From positions 1-64,000 of the forward strand of contig JBBIIK010000002.1 in assembly GCA_037446555.1 (NCBI GenBank): a stretch of 64,000 nucleotides of DNA, read 5' to 3'. Positions 1 through 8,546 of the stretch are shown here, piece by piece. Numbering within the stretch: the first letter of the stretch is position 1; the number at the start of each line of letters is the position of its first letter. Made by a program: the position numbers and the translations under genes. The DNA comes from JANWVO01 sp037446555. GTDB taxonomy: Bacteria > Acidobacteriota > Terriglobia > Bryobacterales > Bryobacteraceae. The notes below the pieces were generated by a model. The model saw nothing but the letters and a program-made list of their open reading frames with translations, searched no databases and was not told the DNA's origin.

Positions 1-466
1 TCACAAGGAATTGCACGAATAGAATCAATTACTTAATGGGTTAGCGCTTGCCCCGCCGTGCGATACTCTGTGCTGCGGGGACAAAAGTCTCTGGCCAGAG
101 CTCCCCCGCTTGAACCGGACTGCCTCAGTAGGGCGGCCGCTTCGGCGGTTTTCCAAACCAGGCAGCCTCGTCGCTTCGGCGGCAGGATAGCGGATGTCCC
201 AAGGTAAGGCCTGATGAGCCCGAACAAATACGGCCGGCTCTGCCGCGCCCTCTCCGGAGGGCCGCCATCCGGCCGGGCTGCGCCATAGATGCGCGTTCTG
301 GTCGACCGCGGCGGATGGCTCGCGGGCCGGTTCCCCTTCAGGGAGCTGGCCCGCCGCCGCCGAACCGCATTCCGGCGAGCCCCAAGTCGGGGCCGCTGAC
401 ATCCCCACAAGAACCAGCGAGGCCCAGGTGTGCCCGCTCGCTGCGCTGATGCAAGTTTCCGGTTCC
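1..466. other. No convincing gene, downstream of ubiE
   Basis: I see no recognisable gene here. The first 45 bases are noticeably richer in A and T than the rest. A minus-strand ORF (about 25-408) encodes a low-complexity Pro/Arg/Gly/Ser-rich product with no recognisable motif; GC-rich DNA readily keeps such frames open. A faint hydrophobic stretch precedes its first ATG, but no ribosome binding site or family match supports it. The end of a gene to the left could lie outside the window. Confidence 0.4.
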
Positions 467-1207
467 TCAGCCCGACAGCCCCGTGTGCAGCGCCACGATC
501 CCGAACGTCATCCGCCGGAACCGCACCCGCGTGAACCCCGCGGCTTCCATCTCCGCGGCCAGTTGTTCGGCGCCCGGGAATTTTCGAACCGACTCAGGCA
601 GATACGTGTAAGCGCTGCGGTCGCCCGAGATCCATCCGCCCAGCGCCGGCAGCAGCGTCTCGGAATAGAACCGGTACAGCCCCCGGAACACCGGATTCGG
701 CGGCGTGGAAAACTCGAGGATCGCCAGCATCCCGCCCGGCTTGATCACCCGCCGCAGCTCTGCCAGCCCGGCCCGGTAGTTGGTGAAGTTGCGGAAGCCG
801 AACGCAATCGCCGCCAGATCCAGGCTGTGGTCGGGAAACGGCAGCTGCAGCCCGTCGCACTCCACCAGCTCGATCCTCGCTCCGCGCCGCGCCTGTTTCC
901 GCTTCGCCTCCTCCAGCATCGGGCGGCAGAAGTCACCCCCCAGGATCAACGCATCCGCCCCCGCGCGCGCTTCCAGCGCCAGCGTCAGGTCCCCCGTGCC
1001 GCAGCACAGATCCAGCACCCGCGCCCCCGGACGCCTCAGGAACGGCTCGGCCTCCAGCGCCGCGCGGAAGCGCCAGTAGCGGTCCATCTGAAAGGAAAGC
1101 AGGTGGTTCAGCAGATCATAGCGCCGCGCCACGCGCCCGAACATGCGCCGCACCCAGGCGGCGGCTTCCTGCTCGCTGGCGGCCCCGGGCGGAGTGGTTC
1201 CTCTCAC
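467..1207 (-). CDS. ubiE: Demethylmenaquinone / 2-methoxy-1,4-benzoquinol methyltransferase (UbiE/MenG)
   Basis: SAM-dependent C-methyltransferase that makes menaquinone (or ubiquinone) from its demethyl precursor; 246 aa, cytosolic or membrane-peripheral. The SAM-binding glycine motif VLDLCCGTGDL and the family signature FGFRNFTNY are present, followed by ELRRVIKPGG. The start is taken as GTG at 1207, because its GTGA overlaps the TGA of aroB just upstream. The only longer reading continues through aroB out of frame. It should therefore be translationally coupled to aroB. Menaquinone is the likelier quinone if the host is an acidobacterium; that is inference. Confidence 0.9.
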   Translation of the reverse strand: MRGTTPPGAASEQEAAAWVRRMFGRVARRYDLLNHLLSFQMDRYWRFRAALEAEPFLRRPGARVLDLCCGTGDLTLALEARAGADALILGGDFCRPMLEEAKRKQARRGARIELVECDGLQLPFPDHSLDLAAIAFGFRNFTNYRAGLAELRRVIKPGGMLAILEFSTPPNPVFRGLYRFYSETLLPALGGWISGDRSAYTYLPESVRKFPGAEQLAAEMEAAGFTRVRFRRMTFGIVALHTGLSG

Positions 1208-2286
1208 GGCGCTGTCTGAAGAAGGGATGCCACGGCGTCGCGCACCAGTGCATCCGGCACGTCCGCCGTCACCTCTGTCGATCCGATCCCCGTCGCCAGC
1301 ACCCAGTGCACCGCCCCTTGAATCGCCTTCTTGTCCTTGCGCAGCCGCGCCAGCACGCCCTCCACCCCGATCCCCTCCGTCGAAGGAAACGGCCCGTAAG
1401 CGCGCACCACTGCGCTCATCTCCTCGCACAGCCTCGCGCTGATTCTGCCCGCCAATTGGGAGAGCCGCAGCGCCGCCAGCATCCCCAGCCCCACCGCCTC
1501 CCCGTGCAGGAACCGCGCGTAACCGGTCTCCGCCTCCAGCGCATGGCCCACCGTGTGCCCGAAATTCAGGATCCGCCGAAGCCCGCTCTCCCTTTCGTCC
1601 CGCGACACTACCTCGCACTTGATCCGCACGCTCTCCGCCACCATCTCCTCCACCACCGCGGGCTCGCGCCCGAGCACCGCCTCGCGGCGCCGCTCCATCA
1701 ACCGGAACAGCGGCTCGCTGCGGATGATGCCGTGCTTGATCACCTCGAACAGCCCCGCGCGGTACTCCCGCTCCGCGAGCGTCGCCAGCACGTCCGGATC
1801 GGTGATCACCGCCAGCGGCTGATGAAACGCTCCCACCAGGTTCTTGCCCGCCTTCAGGTTCACGCCCGTCTTGCCGCCGACGCCCGCATCCACCTGCGCC
1901 AGCAGCGTCGTCGGCACCTGAATCACCGGCACGCCCCGCATGAACACCGCCGCGGCGAAGCCCCCTACGTCGTTCACGATCCCTCCCCCGAACGCGATCA
2001 CCGCGCTCGTCCGGTCCCCTCCGCCCTCCGCCATCTGCTCCGCCAGCTCCTCCACTTGCGCCAGCCGCTTGTTCTCCTCCCCGCCCGGAAACACGAGCTT
2101 CCTCCATGCGCGCCCCTCGAGCGCCCGTTCCACCGCGCTCCCGTGCAGCCGCCACACGGATTCTTCCGTGATCACAAACACCGTCCCGCACCGCGCGGGC
2201 AGATGCTCCGCGATGCGCCCGAGCGCGCCGCGCTCGGCCACGACCGCATAGCGTGCGCTGCCGGTGTTCACCTCGAACGTGGGCAT
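1204..2286 (-). CDS. aroB: 3-dehydroquinate synthase
   Basis: Second step of the shikimate pathway: converts DAHP to 3-dehydroquinate, NAD- and metal-dependent. The 360-aa length is normal for the family. The NAD-binding FGGGIVNDVGGFAA segment, the VPTTLLAQVDAGVGGKTGVN block and metal-ligand regions (KHGIIR, FGHTVGHALE, HGEAVGLGM) are intact. The start is ATG at 2286, giving MPTFEVNTGS; upstream in-frame codons run into divergent nadB and look less natural. The gene overlaps ubiE by GTGA, so the two form an operon. Upstream of ATG there is no Shine-Dalgarno sequence but a TACAAC hexamer 7 nt away. Confidence 0.95.
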   Translation of the reverse strand: MPTFEVNTGSARYAVVAERGALGRIAEHLPARCGTVFVITEESVWRLHGSAVERALEGRAWRKLVFPGGEENKRLAQVEELAEQMAEGGGDRTSAVIAFGGGIVNDVGGFAAAVFMRGVPVIQVPTTLLAQVDAGVGGKTGVNLKAGKNLVGAFHQPLAVITDPDVLATLAEREYRAGLFEVIKHGIIRSEPLFRLMERRREAVLGREPAVVEEMVAESVRIKCEVVSRDERESGLRRILNFGHTVGHALEAETGYARFLHGEAVGLGMLAALRLSQLAGRISARLCEEMSAVVRAYGPFPSTEGIGVEGVLARLRKDKKAIQGAVHWVLATGIGSTEVTADVPDALVRDAVASLLQTAP

Positions 2287-2293
2287 ATCTACG

Positions 2294-2299
2294 GTTGTA
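2294..2299 (-). promoter_or_regulatory. Candidate -10 element (TACAAC) of aroB, leaderless spacing
   Basis: On the minus strand TACAAC is followed by 7 nt and then the aroB ATG, the spacing expected if transcription starts at or next to the start codon. No -35 match or Shine-Dalgarno is seen. Supported mainly by the same arrangement at other genes in the window. Confidence 0.35.
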
Positions 2300-2303
2300 C
2301 CAT

Positions 2304-3878
2304 GTGGATATCGGACCCCTGACGGAAACAATTCGCACGGATTTTCTCGTCATCGGCGCAGGTGTCGCGGGCATGCGCGCCGCCATCGAACTCGCCGGCG
2401 CCGGCAGCGTCCTGGTCGTGGCCAAGGACAGCCTGGAAGAGTCCTCCTCCGAATACGCACAGGGCGGCATCGCCGTCGCCCTCAGCGACGAGGACGACGT
2501 CTCCCTTCATGAAGCCGACACCCTCGCCGCCGGCGACGGGCTCTGCGATCCACCCGCCGTCCGCGCCCTCGTCAGCGAAGGCCCCGCCCGCATCGCGGAA
2601 CTCATCCGCTGGGGCACCGAATTCGACCGCGAAGGCTCGCGCCTGCTATTCGCCCGCGAAGGCGCCCATTCCCGCAGCCGCGTCCTGCACTCCCACGGCG
2701 ACTCCACCGGCCGCGAAATCGCCCGTACCCTCTACCGCCGCGCCGCCTCCCTCGAAGGCGTCCGCTTCGAAGGCTTCGCCGCCGTCGCCCATCTCCTCCT
2801 CGACGAGGGCCGCGTCGCCGGCGCCTCCATCCTCGACGCCCGCCGCAACCGCATCCTCGCCGTCCTTGCCCGCGCCACCCTGCTCGCCACCGGCGGCCTC
2901 GGCCGCGTCTACGCCCACACCACCAACCCCGACGTCGCCACCGGCGACGGCGTCGCCATGGCCTGGCGCGCCGGCGCCCTCATCAGCGACATCGAGTTCG
3001 TCCAGTTCCACCCCACCGCCCTCCACATCGAGGGCGCCCCCTGCTTCCTCCTCTCCGAGGCCCTCCGCGGCGAAGGCGCCCTCCTCCGCAATCTCGCCGG
3101 CGAGCGCTTCATGCCGCACTACCACCCCATGGCCGAACTCGCCCCGCGCGACGTCGTCAGCCGCGCCATCGTCTCCGAAATGCGCCGCACCGGCGCCCCT
3201 CATGTGTGGCTCGACATCAGCGGCTGCGGCCCGGACTTCCTCCGCCGGCGCTTCCCGCGCATCCACTCCACCTGCCTCGCCTTCGGCATCGATCTCGACC
3301 GCCAGCCCGCCCCGGTGCGCCCCGCCGCCCACTACGCCATGGGCGGCGTGTGGACCGACCTCGAAGGCCGTACCTCGCTCGACGGCCTCTGGGCCGCCGG
3401 CGAGGCCGCCTGCACCGGCGTCCACGGCGCCAACCGGCTCGCCTCCAACTCCCTGCTCGAAGGCGTCGTCTTCGGCGCCCGCGCCGGCTTGAGCATGCGC
3501 GAGCGCGCCGGCCACGCGCCCGCCGGTTTCGCGCCGCCGGAGCCGCCGGAGACGCCAGCCCTGGCGCTGGACGAAATGCGCCGCCTCGCCATCGACGCCC
3601 TCGGCATCGTGCGCGATGGCGAAGGCATCTCGAGCGCTCTCGATCAGCTCTTGCGGACGCACGCCGCTCCCGGAGGCGCCGTCAACCGCGGTTTGCTCGA
3701 AGCCGCCAACACCCGCACCGTGCTCGAACTGATCGCCCGCTGCGCCCTCGCCCGCCGCGAAAGCCGCGGCGCGCACTTCCGCGCCGACTATCCGGAAAAA
3801 TCCCCCACCCTCCGCGCCCACTCGCGCATCTGCCGCGGGCGGTCCGAAGTCGCTTTCGCTCCCGTCGCCGAAACCTGA
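2304..3878 (+). CDS. nadB: L-aspartate oxidase
   Basis: FAD enzyme oxidising L-aspartate to iminoaspartate, the first step of de novo NAD synthesis (with NadA). It is 524 aa. The N-terminal dinucleotide-binding motif DFLVIGAGVAGMRAAIELA, the flavin/active-site region SSEYAQGGIAVAL, the succinate-dehydrogenase-like VQFHPTALH segment and the GEAACTGVHGANRLASNSLLEG motif are all present. The start is GTG at 2304, just ahead of the FAD motif. The gene is divergent from aroB with 17 bp between the start codons, so its promoter must lie within the 5' end of aroB. nadA and nadC are not nearby. Confidence 0.93.
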   Translation: MDIGPLTETIRTDFLVIGAGVAGMRAAIELAGAGSVLVVAKDSLEESSSEYAQGGIAVALSDEDDVSLHEADTLAAGDGLCDPPAVRALVSEGPARIAELIRWGTEFDREGSRLLFAREGAHSRSRVLHSHGDSTGREIARTLYRRAASLEGVRFEGFAAVAHLLLDEGRVAGASILDARRNRILAVLARATLLATGGLGRVYAHTTNPDVATGDGVAMAWRAGALISDIEFVQFHPTALHIEGAPCFLLSEALRGEGALLRNLAGERFMPHYHPMAELAPRDVVSRAIVSEMRRTGAPHVWLDISGCGPDFLRRRFPRIHSTCLAFGIDLDRQPAPVRPAAHYAMGGVWTDLEGRTSLDGLWAAGEAACTGVHGANRLASNSLLEGVVFGARAGLSMRERAGHAPAGFAPPEPPETPALALDEMRRLAIDALGIVRDGEGISSALDQLLRTHAAPGGAVNRGLLEAANTRTVLELIARCALARRESRGAHFRADYPEKSPTLRAHSRICRGRSEVAFAPVAET

Positions 3879-3884
3879 CCCGCC

Positions 3885-4697
3885 TCAGTTGTTGTTCGCG
3901 CTCAGATTTTCGCTCACCACCGCGCCATCCAGCTCCGGCAGCGGAACCCGCCGCGCGCCCACGAAGGCGCGCCGCCAGTAGTTATCCCCAAACAGCGGGC
4001 TCACGCGCACGGTCTTGCGGCGGTTCGGGGCGTGCAAGAATGCGTCGTTGCCAACGTACAGCCCCACGTGCCAGCCGCGGCGGGTGCGGAAAAACACCAG
4101 GTCGCCCGGCTCCAGCTCCCACTTCTCCACCCGCAGCCCCGTCTGATACTGCTGTGGCGCCGTCGGCGGCAGCGAGATCTGGAAATTGCGCTCGAACAAG
4201 TAGCGCATCAGCCCGCTGCAGTCGAACCCCGTCTCCGGGCTCGCACCCCCGCGCCGGTAGCGGATGCCGATCTGCTCGTACGCCGACGCCAGCAGCATGG
4301 TCTCGCACACGCGGCAGTTGCCCCCGACGGGCGGCGCCGGCGGCGTCTCGATCCACGCCGTGGGAATCCGCGCCACCGCCTCCGCCGGCCAGTTCTGCAC
4401 CACGTACGGCTCGAACTGCGGCGCCTCCGCCTTGCGCCCCTTCCGCCGCGCGGCTCTCTTCCGCGTCTTGACCGGCTGCGCCTTCGCAGATGCGCGCTTC
4501 GCTTGCTCCGCGCGCGCCGCCTTTGCCGCGGGCTTCGCGCGCTTCTGCGCCGGCGCCTGCGGTCCGCGGCTCGCCGCACTCGCAGCCGCGGCGCGCTTCT
4601 TCCCGGAAGCCTTCGCGCCCGCGCGCACCGCGCCCCACGCCGTCGCTGCGGCGCATCCGGTGATCAGGAGCAGGAGGAGGAGAACCTGAACTCGCAA
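3885..4697 (-). CDS. NlpC/P60 family cell-wall hydrolase, lipoprotein
   Basis: Probable gamma-D-glutamyl-diaminopimelate endopeptidase of the envelope (C40 family). From a TTG start at 4697 the protein is 270 aa and begins with a short hydrophobic stretch ending in the lipobox ITGC (Cys15). Residues about 25-92 form a Lys/Arg/Ala-rich basic linker. The C-terminal NlpC/P60 domain shows Cys160 (FDCSGLMRY), His210 (WHVGLYVGN) and His222 (FLHAPN), the expected triad. An upstream in-frame start at 4763 exists but adds 22 residues before the signal peptide and seems less likely. It is convergent with nadB (6 bp apart). Confidence 0.82.
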   Translation of the reverse strand: MRVQVLLLLLLITGCAAATAWGAVRAGAKASGKKRAAAASAASRGPQAPAQKRAKPAAKAARAEQAKRASAKAQPVKTRKRAARRKGRKAEAPQFEPYVVQNWPAEAVARIPTAWIETPPAPPVGGNCRVCETMLLASAYEQIGIRYRRGGASPETGFDCSGLMRYLFERNFQISLPPTAPQQYQTGLRVEKWELEPGDLVFFRTRRGWHVGLYVGNDAFLHAPNRRKTVRVSPLFGDNYWRRAFVGARRVPLPELDGAVVSENLSANNN

Positions 4698-4770
4698 AAC
4701 AGCCTCAACCGGAGCCGTAGGAACGAAACCTTCACAGTATATCCCGGAAGTGCCCGTCCGCAACCGCTGC

Positions 4771-4776
4771 TACCAT
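4771..4776 (+). promoter_or_regulatory. Candidate -10 element (TACCAT) of prfB
   Basis: TACCAT sits 6 nt upstream of the prfB ATG at 4783. A decoy ATG at 4775 opens only a three-codon frame (ATG AAA GTA TGA). No Shine-Dalgarno is seen before 4783. Part of the recurrent leaderless-like arrangement. Confidence 0.3.
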
Positions 4777-4782
4777 GAAAGT

Positions 4783-5917
4783 ATGACCCTGGAAGACCTC
4801 AGCCAGGCCTACTCCGAGCTCCGCCGGCAGTCAGAGGCTGTGCGGAGCTATCTTTGACACCCCCGCAAAGAAGAAGCGCCTGGAAGAAATCGAACAGATC
4901 ATCTCCGCCCCGCACTTCTGGTCCAATCAGGAAGCCACCCAGAAGATCATGCAGGAGCGGAAGAAGCTCGAAGCCGCCATCAACCGGGACCGCGAACTCG
5001 GCGCGCTGATCAGCGACATCGACACCCTCATCGAACTCGGCAACGAGGGCGAGGACGTCGGCGCCGATCTCGAGCGCGAAATCGAGCGCCTGCGGAAAGC
5101 CACCGAGCAGCTCGAAACCGAAATGCTGCTCTCCGGCGAAAACGACCACCGCAGCGCCCTCCTCACCATCCACCCGGGCGCCGGCGGCACCGAAAGCCAG
5201 GACTGGGCGGAGATGCTTCTCCGCATGTATCTCCGCTGGGCGGAACGCAGCGGACACGATGCCGTGGTGACCGACCGGCAGGAGGGCGAAGGCGCGGGCA
5301 TCAAGTCCGCCACCGTGGAAATCAACGGCGAGAACGTTTATGGGCTGCTGCAAAGCGAGATCGGCGTGCACCGTCTGGTGCGTATCTCTCCCTTCGACGC
5401 CAACGCGCGCCGCCACACCTCCTTCGCCAGTGTCTTCGTCATTCCGCAGATCGACGACGACATCGAAATCGAGATCCGCCCGGAGGACCTGCGCGTCGAC
5501 GTCTTCCGCGCCTCCGGCGCCGGCGGGCAGCATGTGAACCGCACCGAAAGCGCCGTCCGCTTCACGCACATCCCCACCGGCATCGTCGTCCAGTGCCAGA
5601 ACGAGCGCTCCCAGCACAAGAACCGCGCCTCCGCGCTCAAGCAGCTCAAGGCCCGCCTCTACGAGTACGAAATGGAGAAGCGCAGCGCCGAGGAGCGCAA
5701 GCTCGAAGAGTCGAAGGCCGACATCAACTTCGGCTCGCAGATCCGCTCCTACGTGCTCGCGCCCTACCGGCTGGTGAAGGACCTGCGCACGCGCCTCGCT
5801 ATCGGCGACGTGGACCGCGTCCTCGACGGCGACCTCGACGACCTCATCCACGCTTACCTCGTGTGGAAGAAGACCGGCAAGACCTTCGGCGACGGCAAAG
5901 ACGACGAGTCCGAATGA
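4783..5917 (+). CDS. prfB: Peptide chain release factor 2, made by programmed +1 frameshift
   Basis: Releases completed proteins at UGA and UAA codons on the ribosome. The gene is read in two frames. A 24-codon leader starting at ATG 4783 ends TAT CTT TGA at 4849-4857, and translation continues in the +1 frame from GAC at 4856, giving about 377 aa in total. The leader ends VRSYL and the main frame opens DTPAKKKRLEE, matching the YL-D junction of E. coli RF2. The stop-codon recognition tripeptide SPF (VRISPFDANA) marks RF2 rather than RF1, and GAGGQHVNRTESAVR carries the catalytic GGQ. It overlaps the Sua5 gene by ATGA. Confidence 0.95.
4843..4858 (+). other. Programmed +1 frameshift site of prfB
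   Basis: The sequence CGGAGC TAT CTT TGA C is the classic RF2 recoding site: a slippery CTT followed by in-frame TGA and C, with a Shine-Dalgarno-like GGAG just upstream. When RF2 is scarce, slow UGA recognition lets the ribosome slip to the +1 frame, so RF2 controls its own level. That mechanism is known for the family; here only the sequence is seen. Confidence 0.93.
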
Positions 5918-6822
5918 TCCATCCGCAACTGGAACAGGCCGCTGCGCTGATCCGCGCCGGCCGCCTCGTCGCTTTCCCCACGGAGACCGTCTACGGCCTC
6001 GGCGCCAATGCGCTCGACGAGGCCGCCGTCCGCCGCATCTTCGAGGCCAAGGGCCGCCCGCCTTCCAGCCCGGTCATCGTCCACGTGGCGTCCATCGAAA
6101 TGGCGCGCTCCCTCTCGAGCCGGTGGCCCGCCAAAGCGGAAGCTCTCGCCGCGCGCTTCTGGCCCGGGCCGCTCACCCTCGTGGTCCCCAAACAGCCCGC
6201 CATTCCGGACATCGTCTCCGCCGGGCTGCCCACCGTTGGCCTGCGCATGCCCGCCCACCCGCTCGCCCTGGCCTTGATCGAAGCGAGCGGCTGCCCTGTC
6301 GCCGCCCCCAGCGCCAACCGCTTCACCGAGCTCTCTCCCACCACCGCCGGGCACGTCCGCAAGTCGCTCAGCGATGCCGTCGACCTCGTCCTCGACGGCG
6401 GCTCCACGCCCGTCGGCATTGAATCCACCGTCGTCTCTCTCGCCGCCGATCCGCCCCTGTTGCTGCGTCCCGGCATGATCACGCGCGAGGAGATTGAAAC
6501 TGTCATCGGCCCCGTCGAAGTGCGCACCGCTGCCAGCGAACGCGCGGCCCACCCCGCCCCCGGCATGCACCCGCGCCATTACAGCCCCCGCACTCCGCTG
6601 CTGCTGGTTCGCGGCGGCGCGCTGCCTTCCTCAGGCCGCGGCGTCTATCTCTGCCACGGCGAATCGATGCCCGCCGACCCCCGCCAGTACGCCGCCGCCC
6701 TCTACGCCACGCTGCACCGCTGCGACGAGCAGGGGTACGATTGGATTGCCGTCGAGGAGCCGCCGGAGGGCCCCGAATGGGCCGCCATCCGCGACCGCCT
6801 CCGCCGCGCCGCCGCCCCATGA
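5914..6822 (+). CDS. Threonylcarbamoyl-AMP synthase, Sua5 type
   Basis: Makes threonylcarbamoyl-AMP from threonine, bicarbonate and ATP for the t6A37 modification of ANN-decoding tRNAs. At 302 aa it is the long Sua5 form: a YrdC domain (about 5-190; GRLVAFPTETVYGLGANA, KGRPPSSPV, CPVAAPSANRF, GIESTVV) followed by a linker with PGMHPRHYSP and a small Sua5 C-terminal domain. The ATG at 5914 overlaps the prfB stop by ATGA, and its own stop overlaps the next gene by ATGA. It therefore sits in a tightly coupled run with prfB and a two-component pair. Confidence 0.92.
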   Translation: MIHPQLEQAAALIRAGRLVAFPTETVYGLGANALDEAAVRRIFEAKGRPPSSPVIVHVASIEMARSLSSRWPAKAEALAARFWPGPLTLVVPKQPAIPDIVSAGLPTVGLRMPAHPLALALIEASGCPVAAPSANRFTELSPTTAGHVRKSLSDAVDLVLDGGSTPVGIESTVVSLAADPPLLLRPGMITREEIETVIGPVEVRTAASERAAHPAPGMHPRHYSPRTPLLLVRGGALPSSGRGVYLCHGESMPADPRQYAAALYATLHRCDEQGYDWIAVEEPPEGPEWAAIRDRLRRAAAP

Positions 6823-8546
6823 GCCCTGCCGCGCCGCCGCTGCTCGCCAACTGGATCGGCTACACCGCGGGCACCATCGTCTTCGGCATCTTCCTCTTCC
6901 TCGTCCTCAAGGACCTCTCCGGTCGAGGGCTCCGCGCCTCCTGGCGCACCCTCGCCGCCGCCGCCATGGCCTTCCTCTGGAACGCCGGCGCGCTGGCCAA
7001 TCTTTTCATCGACTCCTTCCTGCTGCGCGTTGTCACCACCGCCGCGCTCAGCCTCCTGCCCGCGCTGCTGCTCGACCTCCTCATGGAAGGCAGGAGCCGC
7101 CGCCTCGCCGCCGCCGGGTATTCGATCAGCGTCCTTTCCATGGCCCTGCACACGCTCGAACCGCTCGTCCCCGGCTTCCCGCTCCATCACCGCACGCTGC
7201 AATGGACCGCGCTCGGCTTCGCGCCGCTCACCACCGCAGCCATCATTCAACTGCGCCGGCAGCGCACGCCCGCGCGCCGCGCCGCCGCCGCTATGGCGCT
7301 GTTGCTGTTCGCCCTCTCGTTCACGCACCTCCACTCGCAGGACGCGCCCCACGCCTGGCCCGTCGAACTGCTGGTGCACCACGCCGGCGTGCCTCTGGCG
7401 CTGTGGGTGCTGATGCAGGACTACCGCTTCCTGCTGCTCGACGCCTTCTTGCGCTTCCTGGCCAACATCCTGCTCGCCGCGCTGTTCGCATGGCTCGGCG
7501 CGGTGATCGCCGCCGCCATCGGCTGGTTCGACTACCGCACGCTCCCTCCCGCGCGCGTCGTCCTGCTCGGGCTCGGCGTTACCGCGGCGCTCGCCGCTTT
7601 CGCCGCCCTGCGGCATGCCGTGCAGCACCTGCTCACGAGGCTCGTCTTCCGCCGCGGCGACGCGGAAGCCCTGCTCGAGCGCATCCGCCGCATGCCCGTG
7701 CGCGGCGAGCAGGAGTTTCTCGAAGAAGCCGGCGCCGAAATCGCCCGCTTCTTCCAGGCGGAGCGCTCCCCCACCTCCGCGCACTCCGCGCCCGCGCTGC
7801 CCTTTCACCTCGGACGCCGCGCCGGCGGCAGGCCATACTTGAGCGAGGACCTCGCGCTGCTGGCCCGCCTCGAAGCGCTCGTCAACGAAAAGCTCGAACA
7901 CGCGCGCGAACAGCACCTGCGCGAACTCGTCTCGCAGGCAGAACTCCGCGCACTGCAGGCGCGCATCCACCCGCACTTTTTGTTCAACGCGCTGAACGCC
8001 CTCTACGGCTCCATCCCGCGGCAGGCAGAGGCGGCGCGCCGCGCCGTCCTGCATCTGGCCGAAATCTTCCGTTACCTGCTCCGCGGCGAAGGCGGGCCGA
8101 TCCCGCTCGAGCGCGAGCTTGAGATCGTGGAAGCGTATCTCGAAATCGAGTCCCTGCGCCTCGGCGAGCGGCTCCGCTGGCGCCTGGAGATCGCGCCGCA
8201 GGCGCGCGGGGTATTGATCCCCGTGCTCAGCCTGCAGCCGCTGGTGGAAAACGCCGTGCGCCATGGCATTGCCCCGCTCGCCGAAGGCGGCGAGGTCCTC
8301 GTGCAGGCGCGCCTGCCCGGCGCGCGCTGCGAAATCTCGGTGACCGATACTGGCCCCGGCTTTGCGCCGCAGACTGGCGGCGCGGGCATCGGGCTGGAAA
8401 ACGTCCGCCGCCGCCTCGCGATGCACTTCGGCTCGGAGGTCGAGGTGCGCCGCGAACACGGGCGCACCGTGGTTGCATTCAGCGTCCCGGCCGCGCGCGA
8501 AGCGGCCGCCGCGGCGCCTTCGCCATCTTCCGGTTTCGAACCATGA
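6819..8546 (+). CDS. LytS-type sensor histidine kinase
   Basis: Membrane sensor kinase of 575 aa. The N-terminal half (about 1-250) is a run of hydrophobic helices, probably 7-8 membrane spans, followed by a linker. The His_kinase domain motif LQARIHPHFLFNALNALYG carries the phospho-accepting histidine typical of the LytS/YehU family, and the C-terminal HATPase has LVENAVRHGI and DTGPGFAPQTGGAGIGLENVRRRL. It has ATGA overlaps with the Sua5 gene upstream and the LytTR regulator downstream, which is its obvious partner. The signal it senses cannot be told from the sequence. Confidence 0.9.
   Translation: MSPAAPPLLANWIGYTAGTIVFGIFLFLVLKDLSGRGLRASWRTLAAAAMAFLWNAGALANLFIDSFLLRVVTTAALSLLPALLLDLLMEGRSRRLAAAGYSISVLSMALHTLEPLVPGFPLHHRTLQWTALGFAPLTTAAIIQLRRQRTPARRAAAAMALLLFALSFTHLHSQDAPHAWPVELLVHHAGVPLALWVLMQDYRFLLLDAFLRFLANILLAALFAWLGAVIAAAIGWFDYRTLPPARVVLLGLGVTAALAAFAALRHAVQHLLTRLVFRRGDAEALLERIRRMPVRGEQEFLEEAGAEIARFFQAERSPTSAHSAPALPFHLGRRAGGRPYLSEDLALLARLEALVNEKLEHAREQHLRELVSQAELRALQARIHPHFLFNALNALYGSIPRQAEAARRAVLHLAEIFRYLLRGEGGPIPLERELEIVEAYLEIESLRLGERLRWRLEIAPQARGVLIPVLSLQPLVENAVRHGIAPLAEGGEVLVQARLPGARCEISVTDTGPGFAPQTGGAGIGLENVRRRLAMHFGSEVEVRREHGRTVVAFSVPAAREAAAAAPSPSSGFEP

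Noticed and set aside
25..410. Two minus-strand ORFs of about 125 aa at the left edge
   Set aside because: Low-complexity Pro/Arg/Gly/Ser composition, no recognisable motif or ribosome binding site; typical of open frames in GC-rich noncoding DNA.
428..2322. Long plus-strand ORFs opposite ubiE and aroB
   Set aside because: Rich in His/Arg/Pro/Gln with no motifs, fully overlapped by clear genes on the other strand.
467..2470. Single 667-aa minus-strand frame covering ubiE and aroB
   Set aside because: Only its C-terminal part (UbiE) is protein-like; the upstream part is the out-of-frame shadow of aroB. The real ubiE starts at GTG 1207.
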